Shown piece by piece: positions 7,151 to 15,571 of a stretch of 64,000 bases of DNA. Origin of the DNA: JBLXBZ01 sp048265185 (GTDB lineage: Bacteria; Pseudomonadota; Alphaproteobacteria; Rhizobiales; Stappiaceae); NCBI GenBank assembly GCA_048265185.1, contig JBLXBZ010000004.1:124001-188000 (forward strand), given 5' to 3'. The notes under the pieces were generated by a model, which was given only the letters and a program-made list of their open reading frames with translations, was not told where the DNA came from and ran no database searches. Positions within the stretch are counted from its first letter, which is position 1. Every line of letters starts with the position of its first letter. Position numbers and translations under genes: made by a program.

Positions 7151-9859
7151 TCATCCCTGATCAAGCTCGAACGATCCGGATTTTCCATCCGCCAAGCGGC
7201 GGATGGAGGCGCCAAGAGGGCGCCAGTCCCGCGCCCGACAAGTGAGGATGATTACTTGAACCGTTTCCGCCGTCTTGCGCAGAGCCAAAAGCATTCGGTC
7301 AAACCGATCGTCATCGGCGTAGACCAACGCGTCATCAAGAATCACAACTGACGGAACGCCTTTTTCCTGCAAATAGACCGCGAAGGCGAGACGAACCAGA
7401 ATCGACAACTGCTCGCGCGCGCCCACGCTCAAGCTCTCAAACGGCTCATGATGAGCGCCGCGTTTTATCCCTGTAATCTCAAGCGTTTCCTCATCAAGGG
7501 CCACTTTAGCGCCGGGCATCAACAGTTGGAGAAACGGTTCGACACGCTCCAGCACGGGACGCAGAAACGCTTCCTTGGCGCCGCGCTCCGCCGCCGCCAA
7601 CTCCCTCACCAGAAGATCCCAAGCCCGCGCGTCTCGCTCCAATCGCTCCAACCGGGCGCGCCGTCGCTCCAGCGCGCCGCAAGCCTCCTCAAGACGCTCG
7701 CCAAGGCCGCTTTGCCCCAACGCGTTAAAGCGCGTCTCAAGCTCAAAAGCTTTTTTGCTGAGATTTTGTCGGTCTTCCTTAATACTCTCAAGCGCCGCCT
7801 CCGCCTGCCGGCGGCGCAGCGCAATTTCTTCCGGCCGCGCCTCAGCCACCAGCATCTTGCTATGGCGCTTCGCCAGACTGGCGGCCTCCAACGCCCCGCG
7901 GGCTTTGCTCAACGCGCTATACAGCGCTTCGTCGCTCAACTCCCGAACCGCCCTTTCCAGCGTCCGCGCCTCCGCTTCCCGCACAGCTTGCGCCTGCTCA
8001 AGCGCTTGATTTGCAAGTTCAACCTGTAATTTGAACTCGGCGCTCTTTCTCTCCGCCGCTTGAAACGCGCGCCTGCGCTCCTCTTCAAGAGCTTCGGCCC
8101 GCGCCAACGCGTTTTCCGCCGTCTGCAAATCCTCCGCCCAGACATCCTGCGCCCGCACATCCTGCGTCGGTTCATCCGCCAGCAACGCCTCAAGGCTCGA
8201 AATTTCAATCGCGATTTTTTGGCGCTTCAACTTCAAAGCCTCAACGCCTTCAGGCGCGTGAACGCCGATCATGCGGCCCGCGACGTCAAAATCTCGCTGC
8301 GCGCTATCACGCACATCCAGCGCCGCCTTCGCCGCGCTCACGCTCACGGCTCCCACCGCCTCAAGGCTGTTTTCCAACTCTGTTTCGGCGCGCAACAAGT
8401 CTGAACGGCGCTCGGACAAATCCGCGCCTCCGGGGGAAATGGAAATTTCTCCAAACCCTTCAAGCGCGAATCGAGCGACGTCAGTCAGCAAAACATCCAT
8501 CTCAGGGGCAACCGCCTCCGCGCCATCTTCGCCTCGCGCGCGCGCAATCCCGCGCCCCGCCTCAGGATGAAACCGCACCATCGTCGCCACGACCCCAAGG
8601 GCCGCGCGCTTCTCCCGCAAGGACTGCTCCGCCTGTCGCAAAGCCTCAAAGCTCTTTTGATCAATGCGCGAAGACGTCAGAATGCGGCTGGCTTCATCAC
8701 GTTCTTCAATAAATTGGCTAATCTTGGAAAGGCTCTCGTCCATATCCTTCAGATTTCGCCTAAGTTCGTTCTCCCGGATTTTATTTTGCGCCTGCCCCGC
8801 GCGCCATTTCGCCTCCCGCAAGGACTTCGCCGCATTGTCCCACGCCGTCTTCGCTGCCTGCACCTGCGACTGGACGGCCTCGGCGCCGTCCATCAGTCCC
8901 GCCAGAACTCTACGTTGGCTTTCAAGCTTGCGCTCCGCCTCTTCAACCTTGCCGATCAGTTCCGCACGCTGTTTCCATCGCTCCGCCGCCGTCTCATTAT
9001 TGGCCTGAGCCACCGCGAGCGTTTTATCCGCATCCGCATCCAGACGCTTGACCGCCTCGCTTTTCGCCGCCGCCGCTCCCGCCGCCTTCAACGCCTCTTC
9101 GGCGCGCTCAAGCTCCTGATCACTGTCGATCCGGCTTATTTCCCGACGGCACCGCGCCAATTCATCCAGATCTCCGTCAAATTTTCGCCGCTCCTCTTGC
9201 AGCTCCCGCACCAGCTCATCCGCACTGTCCACAGCGGATATGGCCGCCGCCAACTCTCCCGTGGGCTTTCCCGTGGCCGTCAGCAACGCGCCGCGCTTCG
9301 CTCTCGCCGCATCCAAAAGCTTTCGTCCGCTCGGACCGCCCAGAACGTCCCCCACCTCTTCCTCCAGCGCCGAGCGCAAGGTGGTCCGGCCCACGTCCCC
9401 CACAGCCAACCCGTCCGCCGCCCGCCCTTGCTCAAGCCAAAAGAAGCCCAAAACTCCATGATCCTCAGCTTTCGACGCACCTTTTTTCGCCACTCGAAAT
9501 TTCAATAAGTCGGAGATTTTATCTTCCGCCGCCGGACCATCGAAATTCCCCTCCGGCGTCTCCAAGCGAATAAAGTTCTGCAGGCCGAACCTTTTCGTAA
9601 CCACAAAAGCCCGCCCGTCGATTTCGAAATCAAGACGCACCTCCGGTCTAACGTTTGAACCGAAAGGCTGCATAGCCTCCAGTCCCCGGCCGGTAAGGTT
9701 ATGGCGCTCAAACAAACCAGCCCGCACCGCTTTCAACAGGGTGCTTTTTCCCTCCTCGTTATCGCCGGCGATGATGCAAATTCCATCGCTCAACCCCTCA
9801 ATGACCACAGGATCTTCAAGTTTGCGAAAATTGCGAACGGCGATTCGGCGAAAATGCAT
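7151..9859 (-). CDS. SMC/Rad50-like ATPase, YhaN type, partner of the adjacent nuclease
   Basis: 902 residues from the ATG at 9859, four bases after the nuclease stop codon; an in-frame ATG at 9919 would run into that gene. The N-terminal head has Walker A GDNEEGKSTLLKAV. Long Glu/Arg/Ala-rich coiled coils span about residues 170-760. The C-terminal head has the signature SVGAREQLSILVRLAF and the Walker B-like VVILDDALVYADDDRFDR. No CxxC zinc-hook motif is visible, so this is closer to the YhaN type than to SbcC/Rad50. Walker B ends DD instead of DE, which I recall as usual in YhaN-like proteins. With the nuclease it probably forms a DNA-end-processing complex. Confidence 0.85.
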   Translation of the reverse strand: MHFRRIAVRNFRKLEDPVVIEGLSDGICIIAGDNEEGKSTLLKAVRAGLFERHNLTGRGLEAMQPFGSNVRPEVRLDFEIDGRAFVVTKRFGLQNFIRLETPEGNFDGPAAEDKISDLLKFRVAKKGASKAEDHGVLGFFWLEQGRAADGLAVGDVGRTTLRSALEEEVGDVLGGPSGRKLLDAARAKRGALLTATGKPTGELAAAISAVDSADELVRELQEERRKFDGDLDELARCRREISRIDSDQELERAEEALKAAGAAAAKSEAVKRLDADADKTLAVAQANNETAAERWKQRAELIGKVEEAERKLESQRRVLAGLMDGAEAVQSQVQAAKTAWDNAAKSLREAKWRAGQAQNKIRENELRRNLKDMDESLSKISQFIEERDEASRILTSSRIDQKSFEALRQAEQSLREKRAALGVVATMVRFHPEAGRGIARARGEDGAEAVAPEMDVLLTDVARFALEGFGEISISPGGADLSERRSDLLRAETELENSLEAVGAVSVSAAKAALDVRDSAQRDFDVAGRMIGVHAPEGVEALKLKRQKIAIEISSLEALLADEPTQDVRAQDVWAEDLQTAENALARAEALEEERRRAFQAAERKSAEFKLQVELANQALEQAQAVREAEARTLERAVRELSDEALYSALSKARGALEAASLAKRHSKMLVAEARPEEIALRRRQAEAALESIKEDRQNLSKKAFELETRFNALGQSGLGERLEEACGALERRRARLERLERDARAWDLLVRELAAAERGAKEAFLRPVLERVEPFLQLLMPGAKVALDEETLEITGIKRGAHHEPFESLSVGAREQLSILVRLAFAVYLQEKGVPSVVILDDALVYADDDRFDRMLLALRKTAETVQVIILTCRARDWRPLGASIRRLADGKSGSFELDQG

Positions 9860-9863
9860 GGAT

Positions 9864-11051
9864 CTATCCGATCTCCTGATGCAGGCCATAAAGGAGCGCC
9901 AGCGCCCGGCGCGCGTCATCCGCTTGTGAAGCCCCTTCGCTTTCTGCGTCGCCCGCAGCCCGAACCTGTCCCATCACTGGAGACGCGCCCATGGCCCGCG
10001 CCCGCAATCTCTCCATCGCCACGCGAATGAACCCATTACCGTCGATAGCGTCCAAATCGGCGTCTGTGGGTTCTAAGATCAAATTATCACTGGTTTCCTC
10101 CAAGTATCGCACCCGGGCTCCAAGGTCGGCCAGTCGCGCATCCAGCGCCGCCCGCGTTTGCAGATCCACCGTGCCTTCCAGCGTCACCCGAAACAACCGA
10201 CGCTCCAGATCCGCAGGCTCCATATCCGGCCCCAACTCCAGAATTTTGTCGACTTCATCCACGCCGCCCGGCGTGATGGTCAAATGCGCCCGCCGCCATT
10301 TGTAAACGCCCACCGGCACTTTCATCACTTGCGGCTCGGCTCCCGCTTGATCGATGGAGACCTCCAACACGAAGCCGGGCGCATTGTCGCGAAAACTATC
10401 GGCTTCATGCGTGCCCGAATACCATGTGCGCTGTGAAATACGCAGCGTTCCATGCCAATCGCCCAGCGCCAGATAATCAAGACGCGCGCGCCGATCCCGA
10501 TCAAAAGCGATAGGATTCGCCGCGTCGCTGGCTTCAGGCAGAAACTCACGCATGGAACCATGGGCAAGACCAATGCGTATGCTCCCCGCCGCCGTCAAAG
10601 CCCCATCGAACCAATCGGTAAGATCGGCGGCGTCGCGCTTGCGTTTCAACGGCGCCGGCAACACCGTGACGTCGCCGCGCAGAACAATCGGCTGCGGCTC
10701 GTCTGCGATAATCACATTACCGGGAAGCGGCGGCGAGGCCATCCGTCTGAGGCGGCTCCACGGAGATTCGGCGATCGCCGGATCATGATTGCCCGGCAGT
10801 AAGATCCACGGCCCTTTAAACGCCTCCAACGCCACCACGAAGCGGCGCAAGGTTTCGTCGGAAACGGCGATATCGTCAAAACAATCCCCCGCCACGAGCA
10901 CCGCGTCCACGCAGCGCTCCCGGGCAAGAACCGCCACGGCGTTAAGGCTCGCCAATCGCTGCTCGCGCAAAATGGCCGCGACATCGGCGGGAAACCGTCC
11001 GAACCCCTTGCCGATCTGTAAATCCGCCGTGTGAAGAAACCGAAACGCCAT
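9864..11051 (-). CDS. Metallophosphoesterase, SbcD/Mre11-related DNA exonuclease (YhaO type)
   Basis: 395 residues from the ATG at 11051, where MAFRFLHTADLQIG matches the family start. Calcineurin-like motifs are visible: TADLQIGK (Gln where classical Mre11 has the His of DxH), VAGDCFDD, LPGNHDPA, LAHGSMREF and LALGDWHG. The remaining metal ligands are intact, so a two-metal phosphodiesterase is expected. It is translated directly upstream of the YhaN-like ATPase with a 4-base gap, so the pair is one transcription unit. Probable role: nuclease subunit in double-strand-end processing. An alternative start at 11147 is unlikely, since it would add 32 unrelated residues. Confidence 0.87.
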   Translation of the reverse strand: MAFRFLHTADLQIGKGFGRFPADVAAILREQRLASLNAVAVLARERCVDAVLVAGDCFDDIAVSDETLRRFVVALEAFKGPWILLPGNHDPAIAESPWSRLRRMASPPLPGNVIIADEPQPIVLRGDVTVLPAPLKRKRDAADLTDWFDGALTAAGSIRIGLAHGSMREFLPEASDAANPIAFDRDRRARLDYLALGDWHGTLRISQRTWYSGTHEADSFRDNAPGFVLEVSIDQAGAEPQVMKVPVGVYKWRRAHLTITPGGVDEVDKILELGPDMEPADLERRLFRVTLEGTVDLQTRAALDARLADLGARVRYLEETSDNLILEPTDADLDAIDGNGFIRVAMERLRARAMGASPVMGQVRAAGDAESEGASQADDARRALALLYGLHQEIG

Positions 11052-11127
11052 GGCGTTTTCATAGCACAGTTGCGCCACGTTGAAAGCGGCGACGAATTGA
11101 TTTTCGCCCCGCCGCCATTCAGTAAAG

Positions 11128-12309
11128 TTAAACCACGTTTTTCTCAATCACCGGCTGAGCGTTCGCGATACGCTCAAAGCCAAGAATGCTTAAATCCAAA
11201 GTTTTATAGTCGCCGTGAACAAGCAATTCGGCCATGCCCCGACCCACAGCCGGAGCCTGCTGTAAACCATGCCCCGAAAAGCCCGTGGCCAGATAATATC
11301 CCGGCGCCCCAGACACCGCCCCAAGAAAGGCGTTATAGTCAAACAGGTTCATATCATAATGACCCGCCCACGCCCGACCGGGCTTGATCGCCTCAAACGC
11401 CGGGACGCGCCCTGCAAGGGTCGGCCAGAGATGCTCTTCGAAAAAACCGTAATCCACGTCAAAATCGTCGCAGTCCGGATCCTGCTCGGCGAACGGCGCG
11501 CTGCCGCAAAGGAATCCTGCGCCTTCCGGGCGCACATAAGTCCCATTTGGGTCGATCAAAAGCGGACATCCCTTCACCTCATCCCGGCAATCGAACGTGA
11601 AAATCATCCGTTTCTTGCAATGTATGGGAACGTCAATCCCCAGCTGCTGGCTCAATTGGGCCGCGCCGCTCGCGCCGGCGGCGTTGACCAGCCGCCCGCA
11701 AGACACGCGTGTTCCATCGGACAGCTCCAACATGAAGCCCTCCCCCTCACGGCGCGCGCTCACAACTTCAGCGCTACGATAAGGAACGTCAAGTGAACGC
11801 GCTTTCTTGCGAAACGCTTGCATGAGGCCATAACCGTCAAACCACCCTTCGCCGCTACGCCCCCAGCATCCAGCGGCGATATCCTCCACGTTCAACCATG
11901 GGAACCGCTCCTTAAGCCCAGCAGGGTCAAGATAAGCGATATCCGCGCCAAGACGCGTTTGCAGCGCATGATTCCTCTCCAAAATCGGTAATTTATCCGC
12001 CGTGGCGAGAAACAGATACCCCCCTTCATACAGATCGATTACGGGACGTTCGTCGCCAACGCGCAATCGCTCGCCGATCTCACGCAGGAATTCAATTCCA
12101 TAAAGCGAGATCTCGATGTTCACAGCGCTGGAAAACTGTTGGCGAATGGACGCCGCCGACAAGGCGGAAGCGCAATATTGATAGGCAGGATCTTTTTCAA
12201 CAACCAGGACGGAGCCGTCGAACCCACCCTCCATCGCCAAATGACAAGCGATGGAAGAGCCTATGACGGCGCCGCCGACAATAACGATATCTACGGTTTC
12301 ACAGGTCAT
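11128..12309 (-). CDS. FAD-dependent oxidoreductase, DAO family
   Basis: 393 residues. The N-terminal dinucleotide-binding motif VDIVIVGGAVIGSSIA binds FAD, and the C-terminal GYYLATGFSGHGLQQAP segment resembles FOXRED1/sarcosine oxidase-like members of the D-amino-acid oxidase superfamily. The expected reaction is oxidation of an amine, N-methylated or D-amino acid; the substrate is not identifiable. It is on the same strand as gcdH, which ends 68 bases upstream of its start, and may be co-transcribed with it. No membrane segment or signal peptide is seen. Confidence 0.83.
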   Translation of the reverse strand: MTCETVDIVIVGGAVIGSSIACHLAMEGGFDGSVLVVEKDPAYQYCASALSAASIRQQFSSAVNIEISLYGIEFLREIGERLRVGDERPVIDLYEGGYLFLATADKLPILERNHALQTRLGADIAYLDPAGLKERFPWLNVEDIAAGCWGRSGEGWFDGYGLMQAFRKKARSLDVPYRSAEVVSARREGEGFMLELSDGTRVSCGRLVNAAGASGAAQLSQQLGIDVPIHCKKRMIFTFDCRDEVKGCPLLIDPNGTYVRPEGAGFLCGSAPFAEQDPDCDDFDVDYGFFEEHLWPTLAGRVPAFEAIKPGRAWAGHYDMNLFDYNAFLGAVSGAPGYYLATGFSGHGLQQAPAVGRGMAELLVHGDYKTLDLSILGFERIANAQPVIEKNVV

Positions 12310-12377
12310 TCAGGCTCCCGGTCAGGCTTGAAAATAGCCGTGACCATAAGATAATGGGCACGGCTGATTGAGACGTA

Positions 12378-13601
12378 TCAGAAAAACGCCTGCAGCCCGG
12401 TCTGAGCGCGACCGAGGATTAACGCATGAACGTCATGCGTTCCTTCATAAGTGTTGACCGTTTCCAGATTCTGCGAATGGCGCATAACATGATATTCTTC
12501 GCTGATGCCGTTACCGCCGTGCATATCACGGGCCATGCGCGCGATATCCAGCGACTTGCCGCAGTTATTACGCTTGACGATAGAAATCATTTCCGGCGCG
12601 ACTCGGCCCTCGTCGAAAAGCCGTCCAACGCGCAGACTGCCCTGAAGCCCGAGAGCGATTTCGGTTTGCATATCGGCCAGTTTTTTCTGGAAAAGCTGGG
12701 TTTGCGCCAACGGCCGATCAAATTGCTTGCGCTCCAGCCCATAATTGCGGGCTCGACGCCAGCAATCTTCAGCCGCGCCAAGAACGCCCCAGGAAATGCC
12801 ATAACGCGCGCGGTTGAGACAGCCAAACGGTCCCTTCAAGCCAGATACGTTGGGAAGCAACGCTTCCTCTCCGACCTCAACCCCGTCCATAACGATTTCG
12901 CCGGTGATCGACGCGCGCAGAGAAAGCTTGCCGCCAATTTTCGGCGCGGACAGTCCCTTCATGCCTTTTTCAAGAACAAAGCCGCGAATCGCTCCGTCAT
13001 GGGCGTCGGACTTCGCCCAAACGACGAATACATCCGCGATCGGCGAGTTGGAGATCCACATTTTGGAGCCCTTCAACCGATAGCCGCCGTCGATTTTTTC
13101 CGCACGCGTGCGCATGGCGGCGGGGTCGGACCCCGCGTCCGGCTCGGTCAAGCCGAAGCAACCGACGAACTCGCCGCTAGCCAGCTTCGGCAGATACTTC
13201 ATCCGCTGCTCTTCCGAGCCATAGGCGTAAATCGGATACATCACGAGAGAGGATTGAACGCTCATCATGGAGCGATAACCGCTGTCCACCCGCTCAACTT
13301 CGCGCGCCACAAGCCCATAAGCCACGTAAGAAGCTTCCGCCCCGCCATAGACCTCTGGCAAAGTAACGCCTAAAAGCCCCATTTCGCCCATTTCATTGAA
13401 GATTGAACGATCCGTTTTCTCATGAGCGTAAGCCTCCAGAACCCGAGGCTGAAGCTTTTCCTGCGCATAAGCGTGGGCGCTTTCCATGATCAGGATTTCA
13501 TCTTCGCTCAACTGGCCGCGAAGCAAAAATGGATCGTCCCAAGCAAAAGTCCCCCCACCTGAAGGGCTGGATTTGGGTTTGAGTGCTTGAGTGCCGTTCA
13601 T
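12378..13601 (-). CDS. gcdH: Glutaryl-CoA dehydrogenase
   Basis: 407 residues from the ATG at 13601; in-frame ATGs at 13640 and 13610 are alternatives. An acyl-CoA dehydrogenase with the GcdH-specific N-terminus [17 protein letters not shown], the flavin-contact segment [11 protein letters not shown] and the C-terminal [20 protein letters not shown], whose Glu is the catalytic base. It oxidises and decarboxylates glutaryl-CoA to crotonyl-CoA in lysine, tryptophan and glutarate degradation, passing electrons to ETF. It is divergent from a LysR regulator, matching the gcdR-gcdH arrangement known in other Proteobacteria. Confidence 0.93.
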   Translation of the reverse strand: MNGTQALKPKSSPSGGGTFAWDDPFLLRGQLSEDEILIMESAHAYAQEKLQPRVLEAYAHEKTDRSIFNEMGEMGLLGVTLPEVYGGAEASYVAYGLVAREVERVDSGYRSMMSVQSSLVMYPIYAYGSEEQRMKYLPKLASGEFVGCFGLTEPDAGSDPAAMRTRAEKIDGGYRLKGSKMWISNSPIADVFVVWAKSDAHDGAIRGFVLEKGMKGLSAPKIGGKLSLRASITGEIVMDGVEVGEEALLPNVSGLKGPFGCLNRARYGISWGVLGAAEDCWRRARNYGLERKQFDRPLAQTQLFQKKLADMQTEIALGLQGSLRVGRLFDEGRVAPEMISIVKRNNCGKSLDIARMARDMHGGNGISEEYHVMRHSQNLETVNTYEGTHDVHALILGRAQTGLQAFF

Positions 13602-13744
13602 TCTTCTCATCTCCGGTTCAGGATTGCTCCCAATGGGCAAGGCCGCGTCCTTCCACCAATGGTGGCGACGCTGATCGGGGCTTATTCGTTACGGGTCGCC
13701 GCTAAAAAAGCAAGCGCCGCAATGGGGCGAATTGTCTGTTCTGC

Positions 13745-13764
13745 ATCACGGCGCGAAAAGTGAT
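13745..13764. promoter_or_regulatory. Candidate LysR-type operator
   Basis: ATCAC (13745-13749) and GTGAT (13760-13764) form an inverted repeat with a 10-base spacer, close to the T-N11-A pattern bound by LysR-type regulators. It sits about 37 bases before the LysR start and 145 bases before gcdH, in the divergent intergenic region. Short arms make this tentative. Confidence 0.4.
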
Positions 13765-13800
13765 ATGTTCTCTCGACTTCATGAGCAAATGGAATAAACC

Positions 13801-14733
13801 TTGAAACGCGGATTCGTACCCCCCATCGACAGCCTGATCGCCTTTGAATGCGCGGCGCGCCACGGCAGCTTCACTCGCGCGGCCGAAGAATTGCATCTGA
13901 CCCAAGGCGCCATCTCCAAGCAGGTGCGTCATCTGGAGGAGCGGCTCGCCGTGGAGCTGTTCAAACGCGTGCGCCAGCGCATTGTTCTCACCGACGCCGG
14001 GCGATTATATCTGCACGACGTGCGCGGCGCTCTTGAGCATCTCACCGGCGCCACCCGTCAGGTCATGTCTTTCGGCGGCAGCGCCGACGTTCTCAATCTG
14101 GCGGCTCTGCCCACATTCGCCACCCGGTGGCTGGCTCCAAGACTGGCAGAGTTTCAAAGCCATTACCCCAACGCAAGCTTCAATATCGCCGTGCGACTGC
14201 GCCCTTTCGATTTCTCCAAGGAGCCATTCGACGCCGCCATTCACTACGGCGAGCCCGTGTGGGCGGGGGCGATCACCGAAACCTTGTTTCAAGAAGACGT
14301 CATCGCCGTCGCCTCGCCGCGCTTCAAGCAGCGCCACGCCATCAACGGCCCCCAAGACCTCGCCAATGTGGTTCGCCTGCATCAATCCACCCGCCCGCTC
14401 GCCTGGCGCCAATGGTTCGAATTGGCGAATGTGGAAACGCCCGCGGCGTTCCAAGGTCCGCGTTTCGATCAATTCGTCACCATCGTTCAGGCCGCCATGC
14501 ACGATTTGGGAGCGGCGCTGGTGCCCCGCTTTTTCATCGAGGAAGAGCTTGCCGACGGACGGCTCATAGCCTTGTCGCCCCTTTGCCTCAAGTTGAGTTC
14601 AGCCTATCATTTTGTCTATCCGGAAGACCGAACGCTTCGCCCCGTCGTCGCTGCTTTCCGCGAATGGATTGAAGAAACTGCGCGAAAGGTTACACATTCG
14701 CCGCAAAATCAGGCGCCGCAAAATCAGGGGTAG
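13801..14733 (+). CDS. LysR-family transcriptional regulator, probably of gcdH
   Basis: 310 residues. The N-terminal winged helix-turn-helix (FECAARHGSFTRAAEELHL, about residues 14-33) and the LysR substrate-binding domain (about 95-295) are typical of the GcvA-like subgroup. The start is a TTG at 13801: an ATG at 13781 runs into a stop after seven codons, and GGAATAAACC precedes the TTG. It is divergent from glutaryl-CoA dehydrogenase, so activation of gcdH by glutarate or a CoA intermediate is the natural guess. The last ten residues are a short repeat (PQNQAPQNQG) that looks like a recent duplication near the stop codon. Confidence 0.88.
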   Translation: MKRGFVPPIDSLIAFECAARHGSFTRAAEELHLTQGAISKQVRHLEERLAVELFKRVRQRIVLTDAGRLYLHDVRGALEHLTGATRQVMSFGGSADVLNLAALPTFATRWLAPRLAEFQSHYPNASFNIAVRLRPFDFSKEPFDAAIHYGEPVWAGAITETLFQEDVIAVASPRFKQRHAINGPQDLANVVRLHQSTRPLAWRQWFELANVETPAAFQGPRFDQFVTIVQAAMHDLGAALVPRFFIEEELADGRLIALSPLCLKLSSAYHFVYPEDRTLRPVVAAFREWIEETARKVTHSPQNQAPQNQG

Positions 14734-14803
14734 ACGCGGCAAGCTTCATTTTGCCGCCCACCAATTACGAAGCGAAAGGCCGGGACGAAACGAAACCGGC
14801 GCG

Positions 14804-15292
14804 TCATTCGCATTTTTTTGCGGACGCGCCGTCAACCGGCCCAATGCGGACCCTCGTCACGCCTTTATTCTTGAACCCCAACAGCACGGCCGCGCGGCGG
14901 GACACATCCACCACGCGCCCCTTGACGAAGGGACCGCGATCGTTAATGCGCACGATGACGCTTTTGCCATTGGCCCGGTTCGTCACCTTCACTTTCGTAC
15001 CAAAAGGCAGAGAGCGATGCGCCCCGGTCATGGCTTCCGGGTTGTTCATTTCACCGCTGGCCGTGCGCCCGCGCAACTCATACCAAGAGGCTTTCCCGCA
15101 CTGCACGGCGATAACCCGCTCCGCTGAAGCCGATTGGAGCGCGCACGCAAGCGACGCGCAAACCAACGCCAAGAAAAAAACCTTCAAGTTTCGGCGACGC
15201 AACGCCTTGGCTGGCAAAACTTCGGCGCCCCACTCCCTGAAGAAATATTTAACAATTCGATCAATTTCGATGTTGTTCAAAATTTTTTCCAA
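14804..15292 (-). CDS. RlpA-like septal ring lytic transglycosylase / DPBB domain protein
   Basis: 162 residues. A hydrophobic segment (about residues 37-57) ending ASA looks like a signal peptide, followed by a double-psi beta-barrel domain with [45 protein letters not shown] and the [15 protein letters not shown] segment, all hallmarks of RlpA. The 35 charged residues before the hydrophobic segment are unusual, so translation may start internally, for example at a TTG codon. RlpA proteins cleave peptidoglycan lacking stem peptides; no SPOR domain is present here. The upstream part is AT-rich like the neighbouring gap. Confidence 0.82.
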   Translation of the reverse strand: MEKILNNIEIDRIVKYFFREWGAEVLPAKALRRRNLKVFFLALVCASLACALQSASAERVIAVQCGKASWYELRGRTASGEMNNPEAMTGAHRSLPFGTKVKVTNRANGKSVIVRINDRGPFVKGRVVDVSRRAAVLLGFKNKGVTRVRIGPVDGASAKKCE

Positions 15293-15571
15293 GCTGATTT
15301 CCAGAACGGCTGCGACAAAAAGGCCAATCCATTACAGGAATAATATCACCATCAATAAAAACTGGAAATGGATAAATTACACCCAATATTACGTAAAAAA
15401 TATCGCCTTATTTTCTCTCGGTCAGGCAACAATTCGAAGAAATAATTAATGCGGCGCACAACGCAAATAAACCTTCGAAAATTAAAAGATATAAAAATTT
15501 TATTGCTAATAAAATTATTTTATATATTTAGTGTGAAGTAAATTGCTATTTATGGTTATAAAACTTCGCCC
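15293..15571. other. AT-rich divergent intergenic region
   Basis: 279 bases between rlpA-like (minus) and the GGDEF-EAL gene (plus), much richer in A and T than the rest of the window, especially 15470-15560. An imperfect inverted repeat of ATAAAAATTTTAT and AATAAAATTATTTTAT lies around 15490-15526. It must hold promoters for both genes, but the low complexity prevents choosing -10 and -35 boxes. No small gene or RNA was recognised. Confidence 0.45.

Noticed and set aside
7448..9508. Several long plus-strand open frames opposite the YhaN-like gene
   Set aside because: They are antisense shadows of a high-GC coiled-coil gene, Arg/Leu-rich without domains.
9864..11051. DLQ instead of DxH in the nuclease as an inactivating change
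   Set aside because: I recall Gln at this position in several SbcD-like families, and the other metal ligands are intact, so loss of activity is not supported.
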